A DNA stretch of 64,000 nucleotides from assembly GCF_000002995.4 (NCBI RefSeq), contig NW_025062479.1, positions 12,133,721-12,197,720 of the forward strand, written 5' to 3'. The stretch comes from Brugia malayi. Lineage: Eukaryota > Nematoda > Chromadorea > Rhabditida > Onchocercidae. Shown here in pieces: positions 36,150 to 58,437 of this stretch. The translations under genes and the position numbers were made by a program. Under the pieces are notes generated by a model. The model did no database searches and was not told where the DNA came from. It was given only the letters and a program-made list of their open reading frames with translations. Numbering within the stretch: position 1 is the stretch's first letter; each line of letters begins with the position of its first letter.

Positions 36150-39100
36150 TTAAGGATCACAAATTTCAAAGAACTTATCCCATTCTTCCTTACTATTAAG
36201 AGTAACATATTTGTCTTTATCCGGTGTTGACCCAGATAAGTCTTGAGTATTCAAAGCTGGATTATTACTAGCAGAGCTGTTGTAAATATTTTGATCAGCA
36301 ACTAATATAGTTTCAGTAATTAGTTATTAAATACATCAAAAAAGAAAAATAACATAATGTAAGATAACAACGCAAGAAACTTTTGCCGATCTGTAGGCAT
36401 ATATTAAGCATCGGTTCACGAAGTAAGTTTATAATTCGAACGTGGATCTTCGAACTTATTTTAACTTAAGCCAAAATTTTCATTTCAATTGTGGACAGTT
36501 TTTTCGGCTTTCAAATAAAAAATGTTCTTCCATTGTTAAAATATATATTTGGAATAATCTTTAAGGCTTAAGTTTTTAATAGGTTCCAATTTTTAACGTT
36601 TTGTTGCTACTTATCGTACTCTTCCTATACATTATCTGCTGTCGCTAAAAATTCTGAGATTTTTGGCGAAATATAGCATTAATAATGGAATAAAGGTGTA
36701 GGTAAAAAATAATAATTAATAGTAATAGAAAGTAATAAATAATATAACAATAGTAATAATTGATAATAATAAATAGTAATGAGAAAAACTAATGAATAAT
36801 GTAATGATAATAATAATAACAATAATAACATGACTGATTTCTTTATGAATTAATGCAGTTTTTCTTGTGGTCAGTAAACATATGGAAATGTTTTATTCTG
36901 TATTTCTGCGTAACAAAGAAAGTGGCTGATAATAAAAATGTATTAAGGTGACATAAAAAACTGTATTAATCAACGAAATCAGTCCAAGAATTTCCAACAA
37001 CGTCATTTTTAGTGCAAACGACCTCAAATCGATTTCATTCTCATAACTTACCCTTCTGTATGTTTTTCGCTTCCCTTTGGTTAACTTGAAACAAAGTTCA
37101 ACTAACATTATAAACACAGAATATGTTTCAATTCAGAAAATAAGCACTGCTTTACAAATAGGTTTATGAATTTTTGATAGTTGGTCTGAATGTTTGTTTT
37201 CTTTTTTGTTCTCAAAGTAAGTATTGTTGAAGAAGAGCAAGTACTTACTCAAGGTAAGCATTGTTTTACACAATTTTTTAACGATTTAATTAATAATTAT
37301 GCCTTAATGAACAAAAAAAGATCTTGAATCGTTTTCATTTGTTGGCCAAGTTGAGTGTGATCATTTAATTATTTAGTTCACTTCAGGCTCTCTTTTGATT
37401 ATTCTTTGCGAATTTTCCAGGATCATCATTCAAATTCTTTCCATTCAAGCAGCAAATGCTTCCAAACAAAAATTTGTTGGAGTCATTTAAAACCAACCGT
37501 TAAGTTTGATTTTAACAATTCGGGAGTGGTTAAATAACCGATTAAGGTTATAATGTCAGATGAGCAAAATTTTTTACACTTGCTTTGCTAATAGATGTTG
37601 TTTAACTTTAAAAAAATACAATTGTGCTAAGAACTCGATATTATCCTACTCTATTGATAATTAATCATTGATAAGGCTTTTAATCGCTGTAAGCAGCTGT
37701 TTCCCTAAAAGGAAATAATTTGGGAAGCAAAGCAATAGGTAGCTCTACTTGAAGAAATAAGACTTAGAAAATACAAATAACCATCATTTCAAAACATTTG
37801 TGTACAACACCTTAAAATGTCAGCAAAAATTTTTATCAAAGCCAAGATTTCTGACCTCATTGGTTCATTTGTTTTTGATATGTCCGCCCTTAAAGACTTA
37901 TATGTTTGATTACTGAACTTTTCAACTTCATCTCTATATTAAATTGGTGTGTGACACTTTTTGCATAGTTGGAATACATTTTTGAATGTTTGCGAGAATG
38001 AGTAACTGTGGCACTGACACCTTTAGCAGTTAGCATCGTTATCTTTGCCTAGGGAAGTTGAACATCGTCAGCATAAGTTTGTCATGTAAGGAGGCTTGCT
38101 GCATCATCCAGGATACATGCGAACTTAATAAAGGTTCAATGGTTCGCATGAATAAGCATAAACATTACTATATCTGTAAAGAAATTTAGTCATACTTTCT
38201 CTTGAATTTACATTTTTTCACAAAATAAATGAGATAACCTCTTCATAAGCTTTTCTAATGCTTATTTGCAGAAAATAACCGTTGTTCATGTTTTTTTTTT
38301 TCAAGAATTTGCATTAATGGCAAGCATTTAAACAAAAACATATTTAAAAAAATGTAAATTCAAGAAGGATTTTAGTAATTTTATCGATCCTCTTTATTTG
38401 TCTGTTAAAACTTATCATCTAATCTTTAGTAATATATTGAACCTGACCGAAGGCAGAGTATTTAATATCTCACTTAAGTATTAATTCGAGGAAACATTGA
38501 TAAAGGAAAATTTTCGTCAATGTAAATTTTCCTTACCTGTCAGATATTACTGCTGGTTAAAAATTTAAGAGGGCAAATATCTGTGATCGCAGAGAATATT
38601 TTTCTCAAGACCAATAGTATCAAAATTTATTACAAAATTTACTTGTTACAAAATTTATACAAAATATTATAAAAATATTATTTACACAAAAAAAAAAAAT
38701 TGTACAAAATTTATCTCAAAATACAAAGTGTGTAGTAGTCATGATTAGGATTTTACCAAGCGAATAATCAAAATGGAAGTCAATGTAGTCTCAAGCAAAG
38801 TGAGTTTTAATAAACTGTGTTAATCATAAAATTCATTAAAGGAAGCACTGAGCACTGTGACTAAAATTATACTTTATTGAACGCTGAAACTAATATTAGT
38901 GAAAACGTGGCAAACTCATCAAATTGCTGTTCAAAATCACTATTCAAAATAGCTCTTTCCAATTTTACAGTCCATTTTCCTCCTACTTTTTTCATTTTTC
39001 CCTTTGGCTGCATTACCTACTAAGTATTATCATTCCGCTACACTAACAAACTTTTCAATCCATAGGACAACTTTTAGGTTTAATTTGTTTTACAGTTGTT

Positions 39101-39683
39101 TGCTTCAATCTGCGGTAGTTCTTCCATTTTTTGCGGTTCTGAACTATTAATTACCTAAGTTATCAAATGTCTTTTTTACAGCAATACGAACACAGAGTTG
39201 ATTTAGTTTGGATTAACTAACAATCCTTATTTTCGCAGCGAAATAGTATCAGCTAAATCATTCTGTGTTATATATTTTTTTCTAAATAATAAAAAAATTA
39301 CATACAAAAAATACGAGCCTTTCTAATAAACCGTTCTGTTATTGACATAGGAGCAGCAGCTCGGTAATGAGCTTTACAGACTGAATCTCTTCTGAAAATG
39401 CATTAATAAATCATATATGAGCACATATTTCTCTGCCTTCTAATTATATGTTCAATCATATATTTTCAGTCATGTATTTTTCAATTTAATCTTCCAGAGT
39501 GGTTGAAATTGAGATAGTGTCTGGCCTATAACCTCTGCATTGAGAATTTTGCTCCATGAAACAACATAACATAACTGGTTATCTTTACCTGATTCCCTTC
39601 TCCGTCAGATTCTCTTTCAAGGAATTAAACCCGGTTTTGTCTATCAAAATTTTACTTTTCGCAACAATTCTCTGTTCTCCTTA
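36150..39683 (-). CDS. Two-exon C-terminal fragment of an unrecognised protein
   Basis: The last exon, 36276-36150 on minus, encodes a hydrophilic tail ending in DKYVTLNSKEEWDKFFEICD, P and a stop. Its composition is unlike the random AT-rich frames around it, and a TTTACAACAG acceptor precedes it. About 3.3 kb upstream, 39589 back to 39640 or 39683 encodes KSKILIDKTGFNSLKENLTE and ends in a phase-2 donor (ATCAG|GTAAAG). Splicing the two restores an open frame exactly. The start of the upstream exon is not fixed. I do not recognise the protein. A short resemblance of ILIDKTG to the P-type ATPase phosphorylation motif is probably chance, because the following Thr-Leu-Thr is absent. Confidence 0.35.
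36715..36832. repeat. AATA/ATA low-complexity tract
   Basis: Mixed AATA, TAATAA and GTAATA units over about 115 bp, in the putative intron of the preceding entry. Confidence 0.8.
38503..38534. repeat. Inverted repeat, 11-bp arms
   Basis: AAGGAAAATTT, a 10-base loop, then AAATTTTCCTT. Perfect arms. Confidence 0.7.
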
Positions 39684-42561
39684 AAACTCTTTGTTATGCA
39701 GCGATCGGGAAAGTCATTTAAGGTTGAAAATTTGTAAACATGGTTTAGCAATATAATAGTGATAGTGCAGTAATATCATTAATTAGACTGTCTCTGGCAC
39801 ATACACACACCACCACCGCCACCAAGCATAAGATTGCTTAAAAAACAGTTTATACTTTATAAAACTTTACAGTTTATCCGAATAGTTATATATCCTCTAT
39901 CAAAGGTGAGAGTAGAAATTTTCAGTGTATGTCTTTTTGTTGATTCTAACCCGACGAAAAGCTGAACAAACAAATTATTAATAAAATAATCATCTGTTCC
40001 TCTTCTTCAGTTAACTGTTAGGCATTTGATGATAAATTGTAGCCGAGACTGCTTTTATGGTTTTAAGGCATCAAACATTTTGCATAAGCTATCATTTTGA
40101 AAATTTATTCAAATAATTAAATATTTTATTTTGACAATATATTTTGAGAATTTGTCTCAGCGAGTTTAAAAATAGAAAGCATGAAACTAATTCTGAGAAG
40201 GAAACAATTATTGATTCACGGTTTTCAGAAATTTACTAATTATTGAATATAAGATGTTTCATTTTATCAATTCATATTCAGTAACACAGGAAAATCGATC
40301 AGACGGTGCTGTTTATTTGATAATATCGCACTTTTACAAATGAATACGAGATAAAAGTGATATAATAAGGTGTAAAACGCAATTACCGTGTAGCAGTCAG
40401 CACCAGTACTACAGGTAGCAGTAGAAAGCAGCAGAATAGAAACAACACTGGGAAGATTGTTAAAGTTAAAAAATTAATCGTTAAATCATAGCATTTTTAT
40501 GAGTCGGCGAAAAAAAATGTAACCAGTTGACACAGACTGTGATCAAAGTGTTTTCTGCCACATTATCGAATACTTTCTGTGTCCGTAAAAGGTGGGCCAA
40601 TACTCATGCTAATTTGTCAAAGAAAAATATCATCCTGCCAAGTTCGTACCAGTTTCAATTACTAAATTTTACCATCATTTCTTTGGGAATTTATGCTAAT
40701 GTACTTTTTTAACCACCAATCAAACAAACAATCATTCTTGATCTTTCTTTTTAAAAAAGGGACATACTTCCTTTGGTGTTCGCCTTTAGTACATATCTAT
40801 TAAGAATTTATTTATTACATAATTTATTACAAAATTTTCACTAATGCTTGGATGGATTATGTATAGAAGTTTCTATGACTGCTTCACAAGCGTCAGAAAC
40901 ATAACTGAAAATAACTTTGGAAATGCTTGGCAGTTTAAGTGACGGCATAAGCACGAAAACTGAGATTTTGCTTTCAGATAGAAATATCAGTCTCCTTTGC
41001 TACCGATTTGCAAAGGTAGCTTAAAGTAATAAGGAAGAGAAGAAGGACAAACATGGATTTTCGTAAATTTACAGCAAATTAGATGAAAATGCTCAACAAT
41101 CCGTTTTCCACTGCTGTTTTATCTTTTTAGGTTCATATAGGATAACTTTTATATAATGTCTAAGAGGTAAGAGGTAACACCTAAGCATTCAATAGCAGAC
41201 TTGTTTACACTAAGCTTAATTCTAATCTCATAACTATTAACGCCGAAGTATTGATAACTTAATTTTATTCCTCCAAGTTTTTAGTGATGGAGCCTGTGTA
41301 AGGAAAAGCAATGAGTAATTCTCCTGCTAGAAAATCGCATGCTTCAGGAACATTTAGCAACATCATGCCTTTTCCTGCACGCCAAAATGTATAGAATCCG
41401 TCCGGATAGCAAGGATCTAATGCATTCATCCACATAGGTCATTTATCAATCAGTCATATTGTGGATTAATTATTATCTTTTTTCTATTAACCAACAAATT
41501 AATATTGCTCGCAGTTCTTGAAAGATTTCAACCATCATGTGCTTTTTTTTGTGAGCACAAAGAAATTCCAAATTAGACTAATAAAAGAGAAACGCAAATC
41601 TGAGATGGCAGAGTGTTCGTTTTAAAGGATTGTTCTACTGGATCTTAATATAATACTAAAGTAAAATGAACCTAATAAGCATGTTGTTCTGTAACTTATG
41701 CTTGGCAGCTTTTTTTTTTAATCCTTGTTTTTAGTCGCAGATGGAATTTAATTTAAAGCTCTACGAGTTAACATTTCCGGTGAATCATCCTTTTCGCTTC
41801 AATGAACATTTCTTCAACATTTTTGATCCTTCAGCTCTTTCATTTATTAGAGTTTCGCTCTTGTCATTTCATGTTCTTTTTGGTAAATCACACTTTTTTT
41901 CCACCACAAAAGTCATATTTTCTCAGAAAACAAAGAAAAAAATTATCATTTATACTTTTCTAATTTTTGTAGTAAAGTGGCACTTTATTGAGGGAAGTTT
42001 GAATGTAATAAAAAGGGTGAATAAAGTAGGTTTTTTAAAAATATGGGAATAAATGGAAAACTGCATCTTGGGAAATTTCTTTTTTAAAGTATTGATTCAT
42101 GTAATTTGTGGTTTTAATTTCATAAATGTGAAGCATTTTGTAAAAACTTCGATTTTTTCAAAATTTTCGCTTTTCTTTTGTTAATGAAATATCAATCTAA
42201 ATCTTGGATAAAGTAAACCGACTTCTAGATATTGCAATTTCAGTTTTTTACTCTATTTGGTGAAATATACGGAACTGATTCTGAAGAGTTTTTATAATCA
42301 ACTGCGAAATGGAAATGTTAATTGTATTTATTATTCGAGTTAGGGATTATGATTTGTTTACATACTTACTTTATTAAACCATTCATCATTTTCAGAATTT
42401 TAAGTTAAACCATTTCCCCCATTTCATCCCTTTTTATACGAGTATATAAGCTATGTGCAAATCGGATCCTTTCTGTTTTTCCCTTTTTTTTTTTTTTTTT
42501 TTGATACGCAATTACCTATTTTATTTGCATATTCTGATTATGTTAACTACAAATATTTTTT
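39684..42561. other. Upstream region of the PKC gene
   Basis: AT-rich, with no confident exon. A 44-nt exon-like piece (acceptor TTTTGCTTTCAG, donor AAAG|GTAGCT) lies near 40979-41022. A 103-codon frame at 41741-42052 has no other support. The promoter for the first PKC exon should be near 42 kb, but no specific element is evident. Confidence 0.4.
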
Positions 42562-42570
42562 CTATTCCAG
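42562..42570 (+). other. Probable trans-splice or 5'-UTR acceptor of pkc-2
   Basis: CTATTCCAG after a T-rich tract, 63 bases before the ATG at 42634, with no coding exon upstream that could join it. Confidence 0.4.
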
Positions 42571-42633
42571 CAGACGTATAAACGGTTTTTCGTCAGCAGA
42601 TATTAAAGAATATTATGTGAAATCATCATCGAT

Positions 42634-50967
<8,334 letters not shown>

Positions 50968-52219
50968 AATTACTGATTGCATACTTCGACCATAATGAAA
51001 GGAAGAGGTTTCACTGATTACTTATTTCCGCTCTTCTGTACCACGTCTTTTACATTTCATCAATACAAATGCATTTACATGCTTTTGGATGAAGCAAATG
51101 TATCGTTGCTTAACTACCGTATGATGAGCATTCTGACTTAAATACGCCTCATTAATGCAGTCCTACGTGAAATATGAGGCAAATGTTGTGAAATCTATTA
51201 CGATGCAAAAAAAGCTCACCTATGCAGGAATTCATGTTCCACCTCCTATTCCATATCCGATCCTTATCATTGTCATCTTGTTGTGGTGCTTTCAATTGAC
51301 CTGATTTATCATATATCACATTATTTATCAGTTATGGAGTGGTATTTGTTCTCACTGTGAGCATTTGCACTTGCAAGATTACCGCACTATTTTTTCGAAG
51401 ATTGAAAACAGTCTTTTGTAGTTTTTTTTTTTTTTTTTTTTTTTTTGTCCTGATATCTTTTAATCATTATTCATAGGTTTATCTGTTTTCCGATATAACC
51501 AGTAGCGTCGTGCACACAAATTAAACATGGTATTGTAAATTAGGGGGACGGGGAGGGGGAATCGATCCTAGCTACCTGAGCATTTGTTTTCGGATGTACC
51601 CGTAACATTTATGGTCTCTGTTCACTATTCGCTTTTTGTTTGATTAATCTTTCGCTTCTGTCATAAGATATGTCGGCAGAAGTAGAAAAATTCGAGTGAT
51701 AAAATCCATCTAAACTATGTAATTGTTAATCATTCAAGATCAGACAAATCGGAAATATGGCAATCTGATTCATAGGTTTATCACAAAACATGATTTTATA
51801 ATTAACGTCATAGGATTGTATAACGAAATTCCTGCACGGCTGCACTGTAGAATACCTGTTGCAAGAACGGCACCATGATGGTTTGAATTTTTTTCTAAGG
51901 AATCGACACACTGTCTTACAATGATTATGAGAATCAGAACAGTGTAAATGTTGGAATTAAAACTGAAACAAAAAATACAAAAGGTAGAAAAGAGAAAGAA
52001 AAGGAGTGAAGCAGGATTTCCTAAAGAACTTCAAAGATTAGTGAGGTATTTTTTCAAGCTTAACAATCACTTTCCTAGCACTACTTGAAAGTCTCATTGC
52101 AATTAATATATTCAATTTTTTATTGTTGGCCGTACTGCTGAGTTAGAACCACTGATTGTATTTTTTTTTAAAGTAACGGTACTGAGCAGTTATTTTCGTA
52201 GTGTCAATCATTTATAAGT

Positions 52220-52296
52220 TGAAAATTTTAATATTTGTATTTTAATATATGTCCGATTTATGAGCAAAACTGAAAAATTTTAATATTTGTATTTCA
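52220..52296. repeat. Direct repeat pair of about 24 bp
   Basis: GAAAATTTTAATATTTGTAT at 52220 recurs with one extra A at 52272. Confidence 0.7.
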
Positions 52297-55200
52297 TTAG
52301 CTAAGTGTTTTATAATTTAAATGCGGCTGAATCGAGAATAACTTCTTTACCATACCACCACTACAAGAAATGCAAATTTTCATCCTACAGTTCTTAAATA
52401 TCTTTTTCTAACACTTCAATTCCAAAAAGTTTTTATTGTAATTAAGAGATACCTTTTTTAGTTCCATATTACTTTGTCACTTTTTCAATCTTTTGATATG
52501 GAATCCATTCTTTGCTATCGGCTTTCGTTAAAAAAATTATAGCAAGATAAAATTCCAGAATCAAAAATCTATTGCAAAATATCCTGAAAATTTAAAGGAG
52601 TGAGGAAGAATTGCAACAGAAGGTTAGCAATCTTAATGCCTCCATTGTTACTAAATATACATCACACTATCGAAGTTTATTATCGGTAATTTTGTTGCTC
52701 CTGGATCAAATATTTGGATCTCTTTCTATTCGATATATTGATTCGTTGAAACTTTTAGTTTAGTTTCAAATGTTTTAAGAATGATTGTTCTTTTTAACAA
52801 TTTTTATTTAAATTTGATATTATTTCTTCTTTCATTTCTCCATCATTAATTTATGGATATGTGGTCCTTCAATAAAAAATGTTTTTTGTTAGAGAAGACA
52901 TGTGTATTTAAACAAAAAGAAAATCAAGTGAGACAATTTTGAAGTGACCCTTTCTTTTGAAGTATTTCCTCAGACGAATCGAGAAAATTTGGAAGCAAAG
53001 AACGATAATTTCGAAATGGGACATTAATTTTAATGTTTTTATGGATATGTGATACACTTGGCGAATATATTCCCTCTACAATTGAAAGATGGAATTTAGA
53101 TTCGACAATCTGCTTCGTTAGATTAAGCAAAATAAAGAAAAACTGCGTGGAGGATACGTGTAGGTCAGTAATTCACTGAGAAAAAGATGGTCGACGATGA
53201 AATAATTTTCAAAATTAACAAAACACTTCTATAATTGAAGTTTATTGCGATTCATCTTTGTGTGAACAGCTTAAATAATGAATAGCTTCAGTTTAACTAC
53301 TCACTTGCATTGCAATGCACTGAAGTTAAAGAAAACATTCGGCAGAAGAGGCCTTAAACGAATGAATATATTAAATAGCTGCACGAATTTGCCAACAAAA
53401 GCTAAGCAAGCTGAATTGGCAAGCGGCAATTCGCAAGGAAAACAACGAAATGGCAGTTTGTAAGAGGGATGAAGGAAAACTTTAGTTTGCCCAACGACAA
53501 ACTTTTAACTGAGACTAATTTATTCTTTCACAGAAAATAACTTTCTTTTGCCAGCACTACACTCACTTTAACAGGATGTGCTGGAACTTTAATCTACATA
53601 TGAAAATTATTCGAGTTTAATTCGAAAATAACCTTAGTTTTTTGCAAAGTTTCAAGGATTTTTTTTAATTCGAATAAGGCCATGCTTTATGATTGTTACT
53701 ACAATATCTCTTAAATACTGTGTTTCAGATGCAACTAGCCTTTTGATCTTTTGAACTTCAGTTATCTAAGACTATATGTGAGCGAGTTCAATGTTTTGTG
53801 CTCATCTTTTTGATTAAAGATCATTTATTTTTAATTGAGTATGATTATCTTCCCTTCTACTGAGTAATATCCAAGCGAATTTATCTCTTTGGTGCTTAAT
53901 TTGATTTAGATCTTTTTGGAAAGTTCTGTCTTTATTGGAAAAAATTGCAGTCTTTAATCATTGCTAACATGGAATACGAGGCAACCTGTAACTTATTAAT
54001 AAATTGAATTTGATAACTCATTTTTGTCATCTGAGAATTAATTTTTGGTTTTCTAATCTAATCGATTTCTAATCTATGAAAAATATTCATAAGTTCCGCC
54101 ATTCCAATCAGAAATTTCTCGCACCAACACATTGCTTCTCATTCATTGCAAAATACATAATTCACATAAATTTGGCTTCTAAAGCCTTCTATTTCTCTCT
54201 AGCAAATCTTTTTCGAACCATCTAGTTAAATCAATATGAATTATATGCAAAATATATACAACTCCACCCGACCGGTTCAGAATTCTTATAATTGTGAATC
54301 AGTTGCATCTTTTATACCAAATACTTTTGATAAAATGAGGTAGAAATTGATAGAATGGAAGATTTGGAAGCCTGATTTGAAAGTTTTCGCATGACACATA
54401 CTTTATAGTGCCTGTACCTTACTTGCAAATGCCAGTCGTCAAAAGATATAAACAATTTGACTTTTGCAATGAACTTTGCTCTTTTTCAACATTATCTTTT
54501 AAAACTTATTTATTTACTAAACTAGCAATTGTTTTTTGTTGCTTTAATACTGAAATGACCTGAAAGAGGGGAAAAATGGGAGGAGGGAAGAGAGTGTAGA
54601 GAGAGAGAATAGAGAGTTTTTTTTTTTACGTTAAATGTATATTTTAATGCATTAAATTATTCTAAAAACACATTAAAACAAATGATCAAACTGTTGTTAT
54701 CCCATTTTCAGTATGATATTATTCGCATCTCTTTATAAGTGAGGTTAATTTTATTCACAGATTTTTTTAAATTTTATTACTTCACTTTTCCCTTCTCCAA
54801 TTTTTTTTTTTTTTTTTTTAAATTTACTTTACTTATTTAACTCATTCATCTTCTCGAACCACTTCACTCCGCTGGCTAATAACTCCTTGCTGTCTCTTTT
54901 TTTTTTTTTTTTTCTGAACGTATAAGTGGATTATATTTGTTTTTTATTAGAGTAGTTAAAAATTTGCATTATAAAAACAATTGGAGTTAAACGGGTGGTG
55001 TTTTAAAGTTTTAAATTTTCTAGAACCATTTCGGCATTGATGCCAATAAAGTCTCCTTATAGAGTTGATACGATACGTCGTCTCTTATTTGGGGAAAAAT
55101 GCCATTTTACTTTTCTCGATTTCCTAAATCTTCAAAGAAATAAATTGGTGATTCAGTTTACGTTCGTTTTTTTTTTTTTTTTTTAACATGAAGAGTGCAA

Positions 55201-56480
55201 AAAACTTTATATTTTGCCGCTTTATTTTGATTTCTCCTGCTAATGTGATTTAGGAACTTACATAGAATCAATCAAAACACTATATTTGTTACCTATGATA
55301 TTTTAATCAATCCTACTGATTATTTTTATAGGGACTTTGTGATTTAACTTGAGGTGCAATTTTATAGCATCGAAATAAAATGTATTTTTAACTGTCCTAT
55401 AAACTCATCACCCTTTCTTTTCCCCATTTCAAAGCATTTTGAAGTGGCTGAATAGATGTGCGTTCCTTGCCATACTCATTTTCATTAGTTTCACTTCCTG
55501 CAATACACTGCACATGCAAACTACTGCATCATTTTGAGAAATTCCCTAAAAAACCTTTTCGCAACACAGATGAATGAGAGCCCTTAATGGTAGAGTAAAA
55601 GACTTTCGTATCTATGGTCTCTTCTTATTTTATTCATCACTACAACTTCATTTAATTTAATGCTTTATTCAGAGCTTTGTTTCCCTAGCTTTCGTATTTC
55701 TTCTAATTACGCTTCGCCAAATGCGTTGGCTTACAGCCACTGCTCATTTATTAACTTTTTTGGACTGATTTCAGCGGCAAATATTTACTATTGTGTGGGA
55801 TTTCAACAATTATTGCGCCACTCATTTGCTTCATTACTTTTCCACTTTTTTTTTTTTTTTTTTTAAACAAGCATTTAACAACCAATTCACCTCTCATCGC
55901 ACATCAACAATATTATGTTCTTTTCATCAATGGCATTCCCTTAATAAAAAAAAAAAAAGAAATTAGGTATCATTTATTAATTCACTGATTTACAAAAAAT
56001 GTGACTAAATTTTATAACTGTCACTGAAAATTTTTCCTAATTTTTATGTGAATTTGCATATTTACAAATTATTCACGCATTAAGATTTCTCTAAATCATT
56101 TTAAGCAGAAGTAGCTATTATGATAAGCTTTCAGGAAATACGTAATAAGACTTAATAAATCTTTTCACCTCCTCTGTCTTCTGATGTCTTAGACTGTTTA
56201 GCTAATATTAGTACTATTTCTTAAAAGAGTCTAAACAATGAGATTTCAAGGCAGAATCCGATAAAACAATATAGCAGCTTAAGACTGCTTTTTGTTTTAG
56301 AATAATGACTACATTTGGGTAATACTATAGAAATGCTAACTGTAATATGTAGTAAGAATATCAACTAGCAAGAATGATAATTTACTCTTTCATGTGGATA
56401 TTTATAAGTCGCAAAGTTGTTTTCATTGCCAACTTACAAAAGTTTATGAAGTGACCGGCAACAAAACTGGTTTGAGTTCC

Positions 56481-56512
56481 CGACAATTCCTGAAAACTTC
56501 CAGGAATTGTCG
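56481..56512. repeat. Perfect inverted repeat, 12-bp arms
   Basis: CGACAATTCCTG, loop AAAACTTC, then CAGGAATTGTCG. Relatively GC-rich for the region, so less likely to be chance. Confidence 0.8.
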
Positions 56513-57071
56513 ATTCATTAACATATTGTCTTTCAAACACAAACTGCTTAAATAATATAGACGCAACATATATTGACAATTATTTAAATTTTAACAAGTC
56601 ATTTAAAAGACATTAAATGAGTTTGTTCAATGTCTATCATCAATTTTTTACAATAGAAATAATTTTGCAACGTTCATTCCCAAAATGTTTTGATAGGATT
56701 TATTTTGAAATTTTTTTTTTTTTTTCAAGACTGTGAAGAAAATCGATATGACTTCAAAACGATGTCTAAGATTTTTATGAATTTTGGGCTCCACAGAGGC
56801 CCAAACAATTAAAACCAAAACAGCTAGTGTTGCGAATAAATTTGCAACTCAGTATGTTACGTTTTTCAATCGACCAATTGATCATCCAATTATAACAAAA
56901 ATATATCTTTACTCAATATGTGAGACCTATAGAGGTCATTCATTTATTTGTTACCTATGCTTTCTTCAATTTAATTGAAATGATCTAACCAGCTGATCAG
57001 TAATAAATAATGTCAAATTGGTGCTTGCCATTTCGATGAAGAAATGGAAAAGGTTAATGTTTTTTATTAAA

Positions 57072-57191
57072 TTCTCAAATGCTTAAACCTTTGAATTTGT
57101 TAGAAATGAACAAACTGTAGAAATTGAGACGAATGTAGAACATGCATTTTTGTCAAAGGTTCAAAGAGATCTTCAATCAAGCATTTGAGAA
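57072..57191. repeat. Long hairpin element, 13-bp terminal arms
   Basis: TTCTCAAATGCTT at 57072-57084 and its exact reverse complement at 57179-57191 enclose a second inner complementary block (AACCTTTGA and TCAAAGGTT). The whole is about 120 bp and looks like a small foldback or MITE-like element. I saw no clear target-site duplication. Confidence 0.5.
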
Positions 57192-58437
57192 TGTGACTCT
57201 GTAATAATTTTAAATAATGTCCTAACATGTAATAATTTGTCTAACTCTTGCTTCTTTCATTTTTTCCATTTTTAGTACGTCGAATATATGAAATATAACA
57301 AGATGAATTAGTTAATCATTTTTGTTATATACGACGATTAAAAGTTTTAACTTTATGGCGAAAAGTTTAAGGCAATAATATTGCATTAGTTAATCAACTT
57401 GGACGGTAACTTAGTCAGAAAATTCAGAAAATAAATCTATGCATAGCTTGCTATTAACTTTGTTATGGTTGCAAATACCTTTGAATCTTTGTTTTTGGCT
57501 GTAACCTTATCAGAGAATTCACGATTCCTAAAGTTTATGGCTGTCCCTATTCGCACTTGACAAAACATTAAATCATTAAATTTAATTCTTTTAATAAACT
57601 TATGCTTGCTTTAATGACTTATTTTGCAAACAAAAGATTCAGTTATTTGCCGTACCTTTCTTTTCTTTTGTGCATATCTAACTCTTATTCTTAATCATCT
57701 AACTTCTGGAATTTTATTACTAAAGCCAAAAATATCTATTTGTCTTGGTGTTAAATTACCTATTCATTGCTTGAAGAAAAAATGTACAGCCGAATATGAG
57801 GCTGTAATAACATCGTTGAGTCTATACCTAATCTATACCATACTGCTTTTTAAATCAAGTCGTTATCAAAATTCCGTTTTGAAGAAAACTAAGTGTCTTT
57901 TTCGAACATGAATCTTTTTGCTATTAAATACATGGGCACAATTTTCCGTACCTCATGTACATCCTTATCAAAGCAGGTGGAGAATTTGGTTTTTTCAAAA
58001 ACATAGTGCAGTAGTCGAGAAAGGATCGAACAATACGAGAGAGAGAAAGAGTGGGAAGAAAGGAAAGAAAGAATCACAGTATTTACTTGATATCAAACTA
58101 TTTATCCATTGGTCATATCCTGATTAAAAGAGAAATAATGTATATGCAGATAAACTAGTCCACAACTATAATAATACTGTTGTTATAAATACTGCCAACA
58201 CCAAACGTGTAAGTTTACATTTAAACATTGTAACTATAAAGACTTAAGGATACTTTAAATTTCCACGACATTCAGTACTTCAATGAAAAAGATTTCAAAT
58301 AACTATCTTCTTGAACAGGAAATTACAATGAAGAGTGACTGCAATCGAATTAAAAAAAAATCATAATTTTTTGGTTTTTCGAGTGGAGTAAAGAGTATTG
58401 CGGATTTTTGCCTGACTAACTGTTCAATAAATATTCG

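Larger units (their letters stand above)
50968..58437. other. Intergenic stretch between pkc-2 and the GPCR
   Basis: About 7.5 kb with no supported exon. It includes long poly-T tracts (for example 51421-51446, 54902-54914, 55167-55184), a direct repeat pair and two palindromic structures listed separately. A 61-codon frame at 53278-53463 is less AT-rich than its surroundings but has no splice or family support. Confidence 0.55.

Noticed and set aside
36150..36330. Wolbachia-derived insertion
   Set aside because: No neighbouring bacterial genes, and splice-like borders match another exon in phase; cannot be excluded without a search.
41741..42052. 103-codon open frame just upstream of the PKC gene
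   Set aside because: No donor in a phase that fits the PKC exons, and composition follows the local AT bias.
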